64,000 nt of DNA. It comes from Okeania sp. SIO2C9. GTDB taxonomy: Bacteria; Cyanobacteriota; Cyanobacteriia; Cyanobacteriales; Microcoleaceae. Every line of letters begins with the position of its first letter. Position 1 is the first letter of the stretch. The stretch covers positions 1 through 64,000 of the forward strand of contig NZ_JAAHGO010000047.1 of NCBI RefSeq assembly GCF_010672455.1, written 5' to 3'. The notes below the pieces were generated by a model, which made no database searches, had not been told where the DNA came from, and saw nothing but the letters and a program-made list of their open reading frames with translations. A program made the position numbers and the translations under genes. Below, piece by piece: positions 45,631 to 55,304 of the stretch.

Positions 45631-46071
45631 ATGCCAAATACAGTTCTTTTATCTATAAAGCCAGAATATGCTGATAAAATCTTCAAAGAGAGAACAAAAG
45701 AAGTTGAATTACGTCGTGTTTTTCCTGATTTAGATAAAGATGATTTAGTTATAGTTTATGTTTCATCTCCTAAAAAAGCTGTTGTTGGTTACTTTAAAAT
45801 CAAAAACATTATTAAAAAAGAAGTTTCTTACCTTTGGGAAGAAGTAGAGGGTAAAGCAGGAATTACCCATGAAGAATTTTATGATTATTATTCAGGAGTA
45901 AAGTTTGGCATTGGAATATTTTTCAAAAAAAGCAAGACCTTTAAAAAACCAGTCGAATTAGAAAAACTAAGACAAGAATTGAATAATTTTAGACCACCCC
46001 AAAGTTATCGTTATTTAAAACCCGATGAATGGGAAGTTCTTAAGAGATTGGTAGATTATGATTTTGAATAA
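45631..46071 (+). CDS. ASCH-domain protein
   Basis: 146 residues from ATG 45631, chosen because MPNTVLLSIKPEYADKIFKE is the family start; an upstream in-frame ATG at 45580 overlaps the preceding gene. The ASCH signature G/T-x-K-x-x-E-x-R is in ERTKEVELRRVFPD (about 22-34). The strands VIVYVSSPKKAVVGYFKIKN and GVKFGIGIFFKKSKTF complete the barrel. ASCH proteins bind or cleave RNA, and some are predicted translation regulators. The tight link to the GNAT-PIN gene suggests joint action. Confidence 0.85.
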   Translation: MPNTVLLSIKPEYADKIFKERTKEVELRRVFPDLDKDDLVIVYVSSPKKAVVGYFKIKNIIKKEVSYLWEEVEGKAGITHEEFYDYYSGVKFGIGIFFKKSKTFKKPVELEKLRQELNNFRPPQSYRYLKPDEWEVLKRLVDYDFE

Positions 46072-46096
46072 TTAGGGTTTGCGCTTCACTAGTCTT

Positions 46097-46142
<46 letters not shown>

Positions 46143-46345
46143 AGAGGAAGGAACGAGGAGGTAGGAGCTAAGTTTTGTCTAAAGATTGTTCTACCTTATG
46201 CAGCCCAAAATACTAGCTTTTTGCAGTTCACAGGCACCGAAAAGCTGGCACTTTTTTGAACCCCAAAAAGGCTAATACTTTATATTTATCAATACGTGCG
46301 AGAATTAATCAGCAAGCCCTAATTAAAAAATAAAAATAACTCTCT

Positions 46346-48040
46346 ATGGCAATTAAACAACTAACTTTATTTATTCAACTTTTCCAGGAATTTTCTGACT
46401 CATATCCCTATAGCCCAGAAGGATTAAATCATAGAGCTTCTTATGAAAAACAACGTCAACAAGGTCGCCGGAATTTTGCAGAAATAACTGCTGCTGTTAA
46501 GGCAGGGGAAGACATAACTGAATCCGTTAGATTCAAACTTTTACCTCATACTAATACTCCCATAAATCGACAAAGGGCTGCATGGATTCACATTACTGAA
46601 TCAAACAATATTGATTTAACTGAATGGTTTCAATTCTGGAAAAATCAAGGTTGGGAAAAGCAAGAATATTGGTCTATTATTGCTAGAGAAATTTATAATT
46701 TTGTAAATTCCTGTATTACAGATTATCATAAATTTTTATTAGCTTGTAAAAACTTTTCTAAATTCCCAAAATCTGGAGAATTTCAAGCAGGAAAAATGAC
46801 ACCTATTCTGAATGCACTAAAACCGGATGATTTTATTTTAATTAATGATAGAACGAGAAAAGTAATTAATTATTTAAGTAACACAAAATATACTGAAAAG
46901 CTAACTGAATACCCATATATTAATCTCACTGGTCATAATCTAATTTTAGAGTTAGCTGAAGAAATGCAGAAACACAATATACCTGCGATGCGAGATGATG
47001 ATTTATTTGATATGTTTTGTCATTGGTTAGTAGCTGTGAAAAAATATAATTTTCCTAGTGAAAATATAAACAGTACAGACAATATTTATGAAACTAATCA
47101 AGATGAAAAAATCAATTCCACTCCAACCAATAACCATCTCCAGAAAAGGTTTTCAAACCCTTATCCTGCCATTCCAAAATCAGTATTTTTGGAGAGGTCT
47201 AATTTACAATCAGAATACACTCTAACTCAATGCTCCCAAGAAACCAACATCACTGAAACACAACTCACTCAATGGATATGCGCCATAGGTCGCAAAAAAC
47301 AAGCTATTTTCCAAGGTCCACCCGGTATCGGCAAAACTTTCCTCGCTCAAAAACTCGCTCAACATTTAATTGCTGGAGGTGACGGTTTCTGGGAACTCAT
47401 TCAATTTCACCCTGCTTACACCTACGAAGATTTTATTCAAGGTATTCGACCGCAGAGTGAAGATGGTAAACTCACCTACCCTGTTGTTCCGGGTCGCTTC
47501 CTGAAATTTTGTCAAAAAGCAGCACTCTGTCAAAATACTTGCGTACTCATCATAGATGAAATTAACCGCGCTAACCTTTCCCAAGTTTTCGGGGAACTTA
47601 TGTATCTCCTGGAATACCGCGACGCAGAAATTCCCCTTGCTGGTAGTGGAGAATTATTCAGCATTCCTGAAAATGTTCGCATTATTGGTACGATGAATAC
47701 TGCCGATCGCTCTATTGCTTTAGTAGATCATGCACTCCGTCGTCGCTTTGCTTTCATCAAACTCTCTCCTAACTATGACATACTACGTCAATACCACGAA
47801 GAAATAGAAGAATATTTTCCAATAGAAGAATTAATTGAAATTTTAGAAGAAGTCAACCAAGAAATAAACGACCCCAACTATCAAGTCGGCGTTTCCTTTT
47901 TTCTTCTAGAAAATATTGATGAGGAAATACAAGATATTTGGCAAATGGAAATTGAACCATATTTAGAGGAATATTTCTTTGCTCAACCAGAAAAAGTCGA
48001 TGAGTTTCGGTGGGATAAAATTAAAGATTTCATGTCATAA
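46346..48040 (+). CDS. McrB-like GTPase/AAA+ subunit, copy 1
   Basis: 564 residues. Residues 1-235 are a specificity-type N-terminal domain (AWIHITESNNIDLTEWFQFW, GKMTPILNALKPDDFILIND, DLFDMFCHWLVAVKKY). After a linker the AAA+ domain has Walker A at 324-331 (GPPGIGKT), FHPAYTYEDFIQGIRP, Walker B at 400-405 (VLIIDE), and the McrB signature MNTADRS at 450-456, followed by the arginine-rich VDHALRRRFAF. McrB binds modified DNA through its N-terminus and powers the nuclease McrC. Its 3' end is the start of a 634-bp tandem duplication. The stop TAA is normal, and the intact McrC gene is 3.4 kb downstream. Confidence 0.92.
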   Translation: MAIKQLTLFIQLFQEFSDSYPYSPEGLNHRASYEKQRQQGRRNFAEITAAVKAGEDITESVRFKLLPHTNTPINRQRAAWIHITESNNIDLTEWFQFWKNQGWEKQEYWSIIAREIYNFVNSCITDYHKFLLACKNFSKFPKSGEFQAGKMTPILNALKPDDFILINDRTRKVINYLSNTKYTEKLTEYPYINLTGHNLILELAEEMQKHNIPAMRDDDLFDMFCHWLVAVKKYNFPSENINSTDNIYETNQDEKINSTPTNNHLQKRFSNPYPAIPKSVFLERSNLQSEYTLTQCSQETNITETQLTQWICAIGRKKQAIFQGPPGIGKTFLAQKLAQHLIAGGDGFWELIQFHPAYTYEDFIQGIRPQSEDGKLTYPVVPGRFLKFCQKAALCQNTCVLIIDEINRANLSQVFGELMYLLEYRDAEIPLAGSGELFSIPENVRIIGTMNTADRSIALVDHALRRRFAFIKLSPNYDILRQYHEEIEEYFPIEELIEILEEVNQEINDPNYQVGVSFFLLENIDEEIQDIWQMEIEPYLEEYFFAQPEKVDEFRWDKIKDFMS

Positions 48041-48116
48041 TCAGAAAATTAGATAGACAGTTCTACCAACATCTATTCCTGTAAAAAAATCTCTGTTATG
48101 GTTGGCTTTTTCCAAT

Positions 48117-48222
48117 ATGAAATCTCCCGAAATTATCGAACTTACTGAATATATATATCGCCAGTTTCCACCAGATAAAATTGACTATTATATTGCTACA
48201 AAGTTATGGCAAAAATACGACT
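48117..48222 (+). pseudogene. mcrC 5' fragment (repeated at 48751-48856)
   Basis: Reads MKSPEIIELTEYIYRQFPPD, KIDYYIATKLWQKYD, matching the first 35 residues of the intact McrC at 51446 (MKYPQIIELIEYKPRQFPPD, KIDYDIATKLWQEYD). It is joined at about 48222 to the antisense strand of a PIN gene. It directly follows mcrB copy 1, so the original locus was an ordinary mcrB-mcrC operon broken here. Confidence 0.85.
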
Positions 48223-48368
48223 TGAGAGACATATATTTCAAAATTGCTTCGGCGAGTATTCCAGCATTCTCTGGTTACTGCCATATTAGCAGCAACAATT
48301 AGACTTTGTCTTGGTCTGGCGGTTAAATAGCCAATAAAACTTGTTTCTAAGTATAAAGTTTCATTCAT
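48222..48368 (-). pseudogene. PIN-domain toxin 5' fragment (repeated at 48856-49002)
   Basis: The minus strand from ATG 48368 reads MNETLYLETSFIGYLTARPR, QSLIVAANMAVTRECWNTRR, SNFEIYVSQ, then runs into mcrC sequence. This is the N-terminal 49 residues of a VapC-like PIN protein of the ETS-IGYLTARPS type. An intact antitoxin is not recognisable upstream. The same fragment is in the second repeat unit. Confidence 0.8.
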
Positions 48369-49262
48369 TGCTATTTAATTATTGTTCAAATTTACCTTGT
48401 TTAAATTTAGTGATGAGCAAATTCAAACCTAATTTTATTGTGTTAACAATGTTTCAAAGCTAGTAAATTGTTTCCATAGGAAGCAGTCAACCAAGAAATC
48501 AACGACCCCAACTATCAAGTCGGCGTTTCCTTCTTTCTTCTAGAAAATATTGATGAAGAAATACAAGATATTTGGCAAATGGAAATTGAACCATATTTAG
48601 AGGAATATTTCTTTGCTCAACCAGAAAAAGTCGATGAGTTTCGGTGGGATAAAATTAAAGATTTCATGTCATAATCAGAAAATTAGATAGACAGTTCTAC
48701 CAACATCTATTCCTGTAAAAAAATCTCTGTTATGGTTGGCTTTTTCCAATATGAAATCTCCCGAAATTATCGAACTTACTGAATATATATATCGCCAGTT
48801 TCCACCAGATAAAATTGACTATTATATTGCTACAAAGTTATGGCAAAAATACGACTTGAGAGACATATATTTCAAAATTGCTTCGGCGAGTATTCCAGCA
48901 TTCTCTGGTTACTGCCATATTAGCAGCAACAATTAGACTTTGTCTTGGTCTGGCGGTTAAATAGCCAATAAAACTTGTTTCTAAGTATAAAGTTTCATTC
49001 ATTGCTATTTAATTATTGTTCAAATTTACCTTGTTTAAATTTAGTGATGAGCAAATTCAAACCTAATTTTATTGTGTTAACAATGTTTCAAAGCTAGTAA
49101 ATTGTTTCCAGAGTTAGTTGAAAATGCCTTATAAATTAACCAAAATATGTGAAGAGCATACAAAATAGTAATATGCCCACCATAAATAAATCTATTTGCT
49201 ATAATCGTGGTTTAATTTATGTTATGAAATAAATAAAACCTGGAGTTAATTTTTTGAAAAAA

Positions 49263-50969
49263 ATGGTAGATATTTTTGTACACCCAGAATCTCCTTTTTC
49301 AGTAGAAACTTATAATTTTTTTAGAGAAATTGAAACAATTTTATGTGAAGAAGATGAACTAGATATATTAAATTATTATGATGCCCACAAACTAGAATTT
49401 AAAACTTATCTTGAAAAACCTTTAGAAGAAATTGCCAATCATGTATCCAATCAACTTTTTGGGGAAATTGAAGTTGATAAAGAATGTATTTTAGACGATG
49501 TTTATTTAGAAAATTACCAATTTTATTTTTATCTATATCCTCATAAACAAGAATCAGAAAATACGGAAATTAACACTTGTTTGTTTATGAATTTTCCGGG
49601 AGAACACATAAATAATAATTATCCTGCTTTAAATATAGGTATGTATGTTGATGGTAGTAGTCCCGATAAAAAGCGTTTTTTAGATAATTATCAAGGAAAA
49701 TTTGCTACAAAAGTTCCGGAAATTATTTTTCAACATACCTATCTGTCTGAAAAATCTTCCCTGTTTGATTCATGACTATCTAGTAAAAAACTTCATCCTT
49801 TTAATCGCTTAGGTGATTGGTTCAATATTTTGAGCAGAAAAAACAGTTCAATTAAAGACATTAAAATAATTGATTGTCTTCCTCTTGAAGAGTTACTAAG
49901 ATACTCTCGTAAACAGTTAATAGAGTCAATAACTCTTAACTTTGAAGGAATATTTCCTCTACTATTATTAGCAATTAGTAATAATATTCTATCAGATATA
50001 AATTCCTACTTGGAGTACCGTTACAATAAATATCCCCATCTTTTCAATCCTTTTAATTTATTTAATATCGACTTCACTTCAGAAAATAACAAGGTGATAC
50101 AAGCATCTAAACAAAAGCAAAATCAACCAGAATACACTTTAACTCAATGCTCCCAAGAAACCAACTTCCCAGAAACAAAACTCACTCAATGGATATGCAC
50201 TATCAACCGCAAAAAACAAGCCATTTTCCAAGGTTCACCCGGTACAGGCAAAACTTTCCTTGCTCAAAAACTCGCCCAACATTTAATTACTGGAGGTGAC
50301 GGTTTCTGGGAACTCATTCAATTTCATCCTGCTTACACCTACGAAGACTTTATTCAAGGTATTCGACCGCAAAGCGAAGATGGTAAACTCACCTACCCTG
50401 TTGTTCCGGGTCGCTTCCTGCAATTTTGTCAAAAAGCAGCACTCTGTCAAGATACTTGTGTACTCATCATAGATGAAATTAACCGCGCTAACCTTTCCCA
50501 AGTTTTCGGGGAACTTATGTATCTCCTGGAATACCGCGATGCAAAAATTCCCCTTGCTGGTAGTGGAGAGTTATTCAGCATTCCTGAAAATGTTCGCATT
50601 ATTGGCACCATGAATACTGCCGATCGCTCTATTGCTTTAGTAGATCATGCACTCCGTCGTCGCTTTGCTTTCATCAAACTCTCTCCTAACTACGAAATAT
50701 TGCGCCAATATCACAAAGAAATAGAAACAGATTTTTCAGTGGAAGGGTTAATTCAAGTCTTAGAAAAAATAAACCAGGAAATAAATGACCCTAATTATCA
50801 AGTTGGTGTTTCCTTCTTTCTCCGAAAAAATATTGCAGAGGAAATACAAGATATTTGGCAAATGGAAATTGAACCATATTTAGAGGAATATTTCTTTGCT
50901 CAACCAGAAAAAATCGATGAGTTTCGGTGGGAAAAAATTAAATATTTCATGTCAAAATCAGAAAATTAG
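49263..50969 (+). pseudogene. McrB-like subunit, copy 2, with different N-terminal domain and one nonsense codon
   Basis: 569 codons from ATG 49263 (TTG 49254 also in frame) to TAG 50969, broken only by TGA at 49773-49775 (codon 171). The N-terminal 300 residues (MVDIFVHPESPFSVETYNFF, YLENYQFYFYLYPHKQES, ALNIGMYVDGSSPDKKRFLD, then IKIIDCLPLEELLRYSRKQL) are unrelated to copy 1. From YTLTQCSQETN onward the AAA+ part is almost identical to copy 1, with Walker A GSPGTGKT at codon 324 (the same position), IIDEINRANL and MNTADRS. A restart at TTG 49830 would give an AAA-only protein of 379 residues. It was a second specificity version of McrB, now probably silenced or expressed as the AAA part. Confidence 0.82.
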
Positions 50970-51032
50970 ATAGACACTTATCCAAACATCTCTTCCTGTG
51001 AAAAATCCATGTTATAGCTGTATTTTTGCAAT

Positions 51033-51344
51033 ATGAAATATCCCCAAATTATCCAACTGACTGAATATCAACCTTGCCAGTTTACAGAATAAATAGAAGA
51101 ATATTTTCCAATGGAAGAATTAATTGAAATTTTAGAAGAAGTCAACCAAGAAATAAACGACCCTCACTATCAAGTCGGTGTTTCCTTTTTTCTTCGAGAA
51201 AATATTGATGAAGAAATACAAGATATTTGGCAAATGGAAATTGAACCATATTTAGAGGAGTATTTTTTTGCTCAACCAGAAAAAGTTGATGAGTTTCGGT
51301 GGGATAAAATTCAACATCGGATATCTTCAGCAATTAATAATTAA
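51033..51344 (+). pseudogene. Fused mcrC head and mcrB tail fragments
   Basis: From ATG 51033: MKYPQIIQLTEYQPCQFTE-stop (first 19 residues of McrC), joined without a gap to IEEYFPMEELIEILEEVNQE, INDPHYQVGVSFFLRENI, then the McrB C-terminal end EEYFFAQPEKVDEFRWDKIQ and ten unrelated residues. This is the fourth copy of the McrB tail and the third damaged mcrC head in 3.5 kb. It is the scar of repeated unequal recombination between mcrB-mcrC units. Confidence 0.85.
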
Positions 51345-51445
51345 TAATTAATAATTCAGGACTTAGGCAAAGACACTATGTGTAGTGTATAGACCTAACT
51401 TTAGTAGTTGTTGCTCCATGTTAATAAATTTAACTAATTTTCAAT

Positions 51446-52654
51446 ATGAAATATCCCCAAATTATCGAACTTATTGAATATAAACCTCGCCAGTTTCCAC
51501 CAGATAAAATTGATTATGATATTGCCACTAAATTATGGCAAGAATACGACGAAAAAGGCAAAAAAATTAAAGTTGAATTTCCAACTCCCAAAACCAACAA
51601 CAAATGGCAATTTACTTCTCAAGGATGGGTTGGTTATATTCCTATAACTCCAGATTTTCACATCATTCTTAAACCAAAAGTACCGCTTCATAACTTATTT
51701 GGAATGTTGGAATATGTCTACAATCTCAAAAGTTTTCGTTTCTTAGATGGTTTAGTTAACTGTGAGTCTCTACAGGAATTTTACAATTGTTTGGTTAATA
51801 TTCTGGCTCAAAAAATATTAGACCGGGGTCGCAAAGGTTTTTATCGTACTTATCTGCCAAAAACAGAAAATTTAACTTATATTCGGGGGCGGTTAAATAT
51901 GCAGCAAGTTATGCAAAAACCCTGGAATGTTAAGTTTAAATGTGATTATCAAGAACATACTGCTAATATTCCCGATAATCAAATTTTAGCTTGGACTTTA
52001 TTTATTATTGGTCGTAGTGGTTTCTGTTCTGAAAATGTCACTCCAAGAGTTTCAAAAGCTTTTCATCTTTTGCAAGGTTTAGTAAATTTACAACCTTTTA
52101 AATCTAGCGATATTGTAGACAGAAAATATCATCGTTTGAATGAATATTATCAACCTTTACACGCTCTATGTCGATTTTTTTTGGATAATATTGGAGCTAG
52201 TCATCAACAGGGAAATTACTCAATGTTACCTTTTTTAATAGATATGGCTAAACTCTATGAAAAATTTGTAGCTGAATGGTTAAAAATTAATCTACCCTCA
52301 AATTTAAGAGTTCAAGAGCAAGAAAAAGTAGATATTATTGATGATAAAATTTCTTGTCGAATTGATTTAGTTATTTATGAAGTAAAAACTCGTAAGGTTG
52401 TTTATATTCTTGATACTAAATATAAATTGGATGCCAGACCATCGCCAGATGATATTCATCAAGTGGTTGCTTATGCAACTTATAAAAAATGTCACGAAGC
52501 TATTTTAGTTTATCCTCACAAATCAACTAATTCCATCAATCAATTAGTTGGTGAAAGTCAAGTAAGATTGCGTAGTTTGACATTTGCTATTGACTCCGAT
52601 CTAGAAAAAGCTGGTCAATCTTTTTTAGCAGAATTAATCAAGTATGTTGATTGA
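51446..52654 (+). CDS. McrC-like nuclease subunit
   Basis: 402 residues, intact. The N-terminal half binds McrB (KWQFTSQGWVGYIPITPDFH, IILKPKVPLHNLFGMLEYVY). The C-terminal PD-(D/E)xK nuclease has Asp307 in SCRIDLVIYE and Asp323-Thr-Lys325 in VVYILDTKYKLD, followed by DDIHQVVAYATYKKCHEAIL. With McrB it cleaves DNA carrying modified cytosines in the Escherichia coli prototype. The target here is unknown. Since it is the only intact mcrC head in the locus, both McrB variants must have relied on it. Its own start has a weak upstream ribosome site. Confidence 0.93.
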   Translation: MKYPQIIELIEYKPRQFPPDKIDYDIATKLWQEYDEKGKKIKVEFPTPKTNNKWQFTSQGWVGYIPITPDFHIILKPKVPLHNLFGMLEYVYNLKSFRFLDGLVNCESLQEFYNCLVNILAQKILDRGRKGFYRTYLPKTENLTYIRGRLNMQQVMQKPWNVKFKCDYQEHTANIPDNQILAWTLFIIGRSGFCSENVTPRVSKAFHLLQGLVNLQPFKSSDIVDRKYHRLNEYYQPLHALCRFFLDNIGASHQQGNYSMLPFLIDMAKLYEKFVAEWLKINLPSNLRVQEQEKVDIIDDKISCRIDLVIYEVKTRKVVYILDTKYKLDARPSPDDIHQVVAYATYKKCHEAILVYPHKSTNSINQLVGESQVRLRSLTFAIDSDLEKAGQSFLAELIKYVD

Positions 52655-52743
52655 GGCTTGACATTTATAGTATTTTGTTAAGTTAATCTTAAGTAAGAGA
52701 TTATTTAGCTAAAGGGTATGTTAAATAGCTACAATATATGTCA

Positions 52744-52880
52744 TATAGCGTTTCTCAAGCTAATGAGGTACACCTATCTTTATTTCTATTCTATTCCCTA
52801 TTCCCTATTCCCTATTCCCTATTCCCTGTTCCCTAAAAATTACGAATTTTGTACCTTACCAGTATGGGAATTGCTATATA
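52744..52880. repeat. Miniature element with TATAGC ends (uninterrupted copy)
   Basis: About 137 bp, ATATAGCGTTTCTCAAGCTA to GGGAATTGCTATATA. It contains a TTCCCTA heptamer array at 52789-52831. Its ends match those of the interrupted element at 7630-7863. It lies just upstream of the NYN gene, 35 bases before the start codon. Confidence 0.7.
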
Positions 52881-52915
52881 AAGTTCAAGTATAAAATATA
52901 GATTTGTTGCCACAA

Positions 52916-53827
52916 ATGTCAAATACTCATAATCCTACCAATCTACAATCTTCAAAATTAACTTATTTATTTATTGATGGAAGTTATCTAAGAGAAAGTT
53001 ATATCGACTCCACTTCTAAATGGTTTGGAAATGAAGTTGAAAATGACAATATTAACATTGATTTTAATGCTATAAAATTTTTTTTTAATGCTCAAAAAGT
53101 TTTCTATTATGACTATATAGACAGGATTCAAGGTAAGTATGAAGAAAAAATAGATTTTGAAGAGCGTGTATCTCAACAAAAAGATTATTTTAATCAAATT
53201 CGTTCTCTAGAAGAATATCACGTTAAGCTAGGAAATTTGACAAAAAAAGGTCAAAAAGAAGTTCATATTCTCCTCACAGTAGATATGATGAATCACGCTA
53301 TTCGCAATAATATGACAAAAGCAGTTTTACTATCTGGGGATAAGGATTTTAAACCACTTGTTGAAAGCTTAGTTAATATGGGAATGATTGTATATGTATC
53401 TTCCGAAGTTCGTTCAACTTCATCAGACCTGAAATATGCGGCTGATTCTTACATCCCACTGTCATTCTTTGATTACTATAAATGGTCGTCTCCAGAACTG
53501 AAAAATAAGTATCCAATGCCTAAAATCGAAACATATAAAACTCCACTTTTAAGTCGAGGTCTAGAAAAATTTACGGCACTATCAGATATGAAAATTGGTA
53601 AGAAATTTGGAAGTATAGTCAAAGTTTCTGAACCTCAAAATGCTGAGTTGCTCGATCAAGGAACAGTTAAAGGTTACGAAGTTAAGTTATTTCAAAAAGA
53701 TCGTGAGTTTATTCTCTTCTTTAGAAAGATAAAAGATAGTTCTACTTTTAAGATGAGTTTGAATAATCAGGATAGATTAGAACTTTACTACGCTCTGGAA
53801 TATGGAAAAAAAATTAAGTGGGATTAA
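52916..53827 (+). CDS. NYN-domain putative ribonuclease
   Basis: 303 residues from ATG 52916 (TTG 52904 is an alternative start). NYN/PIN-like fold: LTYLFIDGSYLRESY (Asp), FFNAQKVFYYDYIDRIQGKY, KEVHILLTVDMMNHAIRNNM (Asp) and KAVLLSGDKDFKPLVESLVN with the GDxD pair, the metal site of this RNase group. The C-terminal 100 residues (DSYIPLSFFDYYKWSSPELK, ending LELYYALEYGKKIKWD) have no recognised domain but are shared with the paralogue at 39334-40191. The two copies flank the restriction genes in the same orientation. Substrate unknown. Confidence 0.88.
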   Translation: MSNTHNPTNLQSSKLTYLFIDGSYLRESYIDSTSKWFGNEVENDNINIDFNAIKFFFNAQKVFYYDYIDRIQGKYEEKIDFEERVSQQKDYFNQIRSLEEYHVKLGNLTKKGQKEVHILLTVDMMNHAIRNNMTKAVLLSGDKDFKPLVESLVNMGMIVYVSSEVRSTSSDLKYAADSYIPLSFFDYYKWSSPELKNKYPMPKIETYKTPLLSRGLEKFTALSDMKIGKKFGSIVKVSEPQNAELLDQGTVKGYEVKLFQKDREFILFFRKIKDSSTFKMSLNNQDRLELYYALEYGKKIKWD

Positions 53828-53939
53828 ACTAATATACGAATACTTTTGAAAGCTGATCCTATAGTGGGACTTACACAATTTAATAAGCAAAATCAGACTA
53901 TAATGCTTATAAACCAACGATTTTACGTCGAAGCTTTCG

Positions 53940-54427
53940 CTATGATGAAAGAAACAACATAAACGTGTAGCTAATATCCGTATGTGTTGCACTTCATAAA
54001 CTAACAAGCTACCTAGCCAAGAACCACGGCAGTGTTGCGCTCGAAAATTTGAATGTATCTGGTGTTAGCCAACCATAACCCACCCCCATCCCCTCCCGGG
54101 AGTGGAGCTAGAGGGGTGGGTGCAGACCAAGGTTTTTATGAGTTTAGACGACAACTTGAGTATAAGTGTCAATGGTATGATTGTGAGCTAGTAATAGTAA
54201 ATAGATTTTTTCCATCATCAAAGACTTGCAGTAGGTGCGGTCATATTCAGGATATGCCATTAAACTTGAGAACTTTTGATTGCTCTGAATGCGGTAGCTC
54301 TATAGACAGAGACTTAAGTGCAAGTATAAATTTGAGAGATGAGGTCGGCTTGACCGTTGATGCCTGTGGACGGAGTGCTGCCGACAGTTCCGCAAGTTTT
54401 TCCCAAACTCATACCATGTCCGAATGA
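53940..54427 (+). pseudogene. IS200/IS605-family TnpB, 3' remnant
   Basis: Fragments in shifted frames: KRVANIRMC, then LHKLTSYLAKNHGSVALENL, then after an inserted palindrome ADQGFYEFRRQLEYKCQWYD, CELVIVNRFFPSSKTCSRCG, and the zinc ribbon CSRCG-CSECG with SSIDRDLSASINLRDEVGLT. The RuvC-like region is only partly present and the N-terminus is missing. No tnpA transposase gene is nearby. A TnpB end product would be inactive here. Confidence 0.88.
54074..54121. repeat. CCACCCCCATCCCCTCCCGG palindrome inserted in tnpB
   Basis: ACCCACCCCCATCCCCTCCC pairs with GGGAGTGGAGCTAGAGGGGTGGGT, about 46 bp. It interrupts the TnpB frame between residues corresponding to NHN and ADQG. A related palindrome (CCCTCCTGGGAGGGGTTAGG) is at 8586-8614. 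The location inside a gene shows that this small repeat moves. Confidence 0.75.
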
Positions 54428-54437
54428 TTAAGTATAA

Positions 54438-54531
54438 TCAGGACTTACGCAAATTGACTTTTAAACAACCATCTGTAGGGGCGAATGGTATTCGCCCTCA
54501 CTATATGTAGAGTATCTGCGTAAGTCCTGAT
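54438..54531. repeat. Miniature element with CAGGACTTACGCA ends
   Basis: About 94 bp, TCAGGACTTACGCAAATTGA to TCTGCGTAAGTCCTGA: long perfect terminal inverted repeats around a GTAGGGGCGAATGGTATTCG palindrome. A second full copy is at 55305-55393. Single ends are at about 35511, 40258 and 51357. The GC-rich central palindrome belongs to the GTAGGGG family seen alone at 7990. Confidence 0.82.
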
Positions 54532-54666
54532 AATAAAAATGTTTTATTGAAGTTATCTTGAAGGAATATCTCAAATTTCTGATCCGTTTCCCGTGTTCGA
54601 GCTTGAATTTACACCTACAACCTACCACCTAGGAACTTTATTATAACTAATTAAACGGACATAATA

Positions 54667-55098
54667 TCACTTGACTCTCGGTCTAATACCATAATGACGA
54701 TACTGTAAATAATCTCGGAGAATACGGTCGTGGTCAAAACAGAGGTCTTGGGGAATTTGCCAAGATTCAAACAAAGCTAAATTTTTGGCATCATCGGCTG
54801 CTTTTGGTTCTCCAGTAGCAGTGGCAATAAATACAACACTCATGGTGTGTTGACGAGGGTCGCGACTGGGGTCAGAATAAACATAAAATTGTTCGATTAA
54901 TTCTACTTCTAAACTCGTCTCTTCTTTTGCTTCTCGTCGCGCTGCAGTTTCGACAGATTCTCCATAGTCAACAAACCCACCAGGAATTGCCCAACCAAAA
55001 GGTTCGTTTTGGCGTTCGATCAGTATAATAGGTCGCCCCGGTCGGTTAGTTAATTCAATAATAATGTCAACGGTCGGAGTAGGGTTGCGATATGTCAT
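54667..55098 (-). CDS. NUDIX hydrolase
   Basis: 143 residues. The Nudix box is clear at about 42-64: [20 protein letters not shown] followed by ETSLEV, matching G-x5-E-x7-R-E-x-x-E-E. The start ([36 protein letters not shown]) and the [20 protein letters not shown] segment resemble ADP-ribose pyrophosphatase-type members. Predicted to hydrolyse a nucleoside diphosphate derivative. Full length, monocistronic. Confidence 0.95.
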   Translation of the reverse strand: MTYRNPTPTVDIIIELTNRPGRPIILIERQNEPFGWAIPGGFVDYGESVETAARREAKEETSLEVELIEQFYVYSDPSRDPRQHTMSVVFIATATGEPKAADDAKNLALFESWQIPQDLCFDHDRILRDYLQYRHYGIRPRVK

Positions 55099-55304
55099 GT
55101 TAATTTTTGAGATACAATCATTTTGAATTTTATCTGCCTAAATACCAATTGCCAAGGAACTTTATGTTTAAATTAGACAATTAATAATGTTAAAAACTTA
55201 GTGATATACTTGAATTTTATGGTCTAATTAGTATTAAAACAATTCCTAAAAATAATGTTATTTTTATTGAAAACTTCAGTTATCAAGTAATAATGGTTAA
55301 TTAA

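Larger units (their letters stand above)
47851..49118. repeat. 634-bp near-perfect tandem duplication
   Basis: Copy 1 is about 47851-48484 and copy 2 about 48485-49118, offset exactly 634 (for example ATG 48117 and 48751, GGTTGGC at 48100 and 48734). Each unit holds the last 62 codons of mcrB, a 106-base head of mcrC, and a reversed head of a PIN-toxin gene. Only a few differences are visible, so the duplication is recent. The two identical 66-codon open frames across the mcrC/PIN junction are products of the fusion, not genes. Confidence 0.9.

Noticed and set aside
48102-48302. Two identical 66-aa open frames (48102-48302 and 48736-48936) that look like a duplicated novel gene
   Set aside because: The first half is the head of mcrC and the second half is the antisense of a PIN-toxin gene. 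They are junction artefacts inside a 634-bp tandem duplication.
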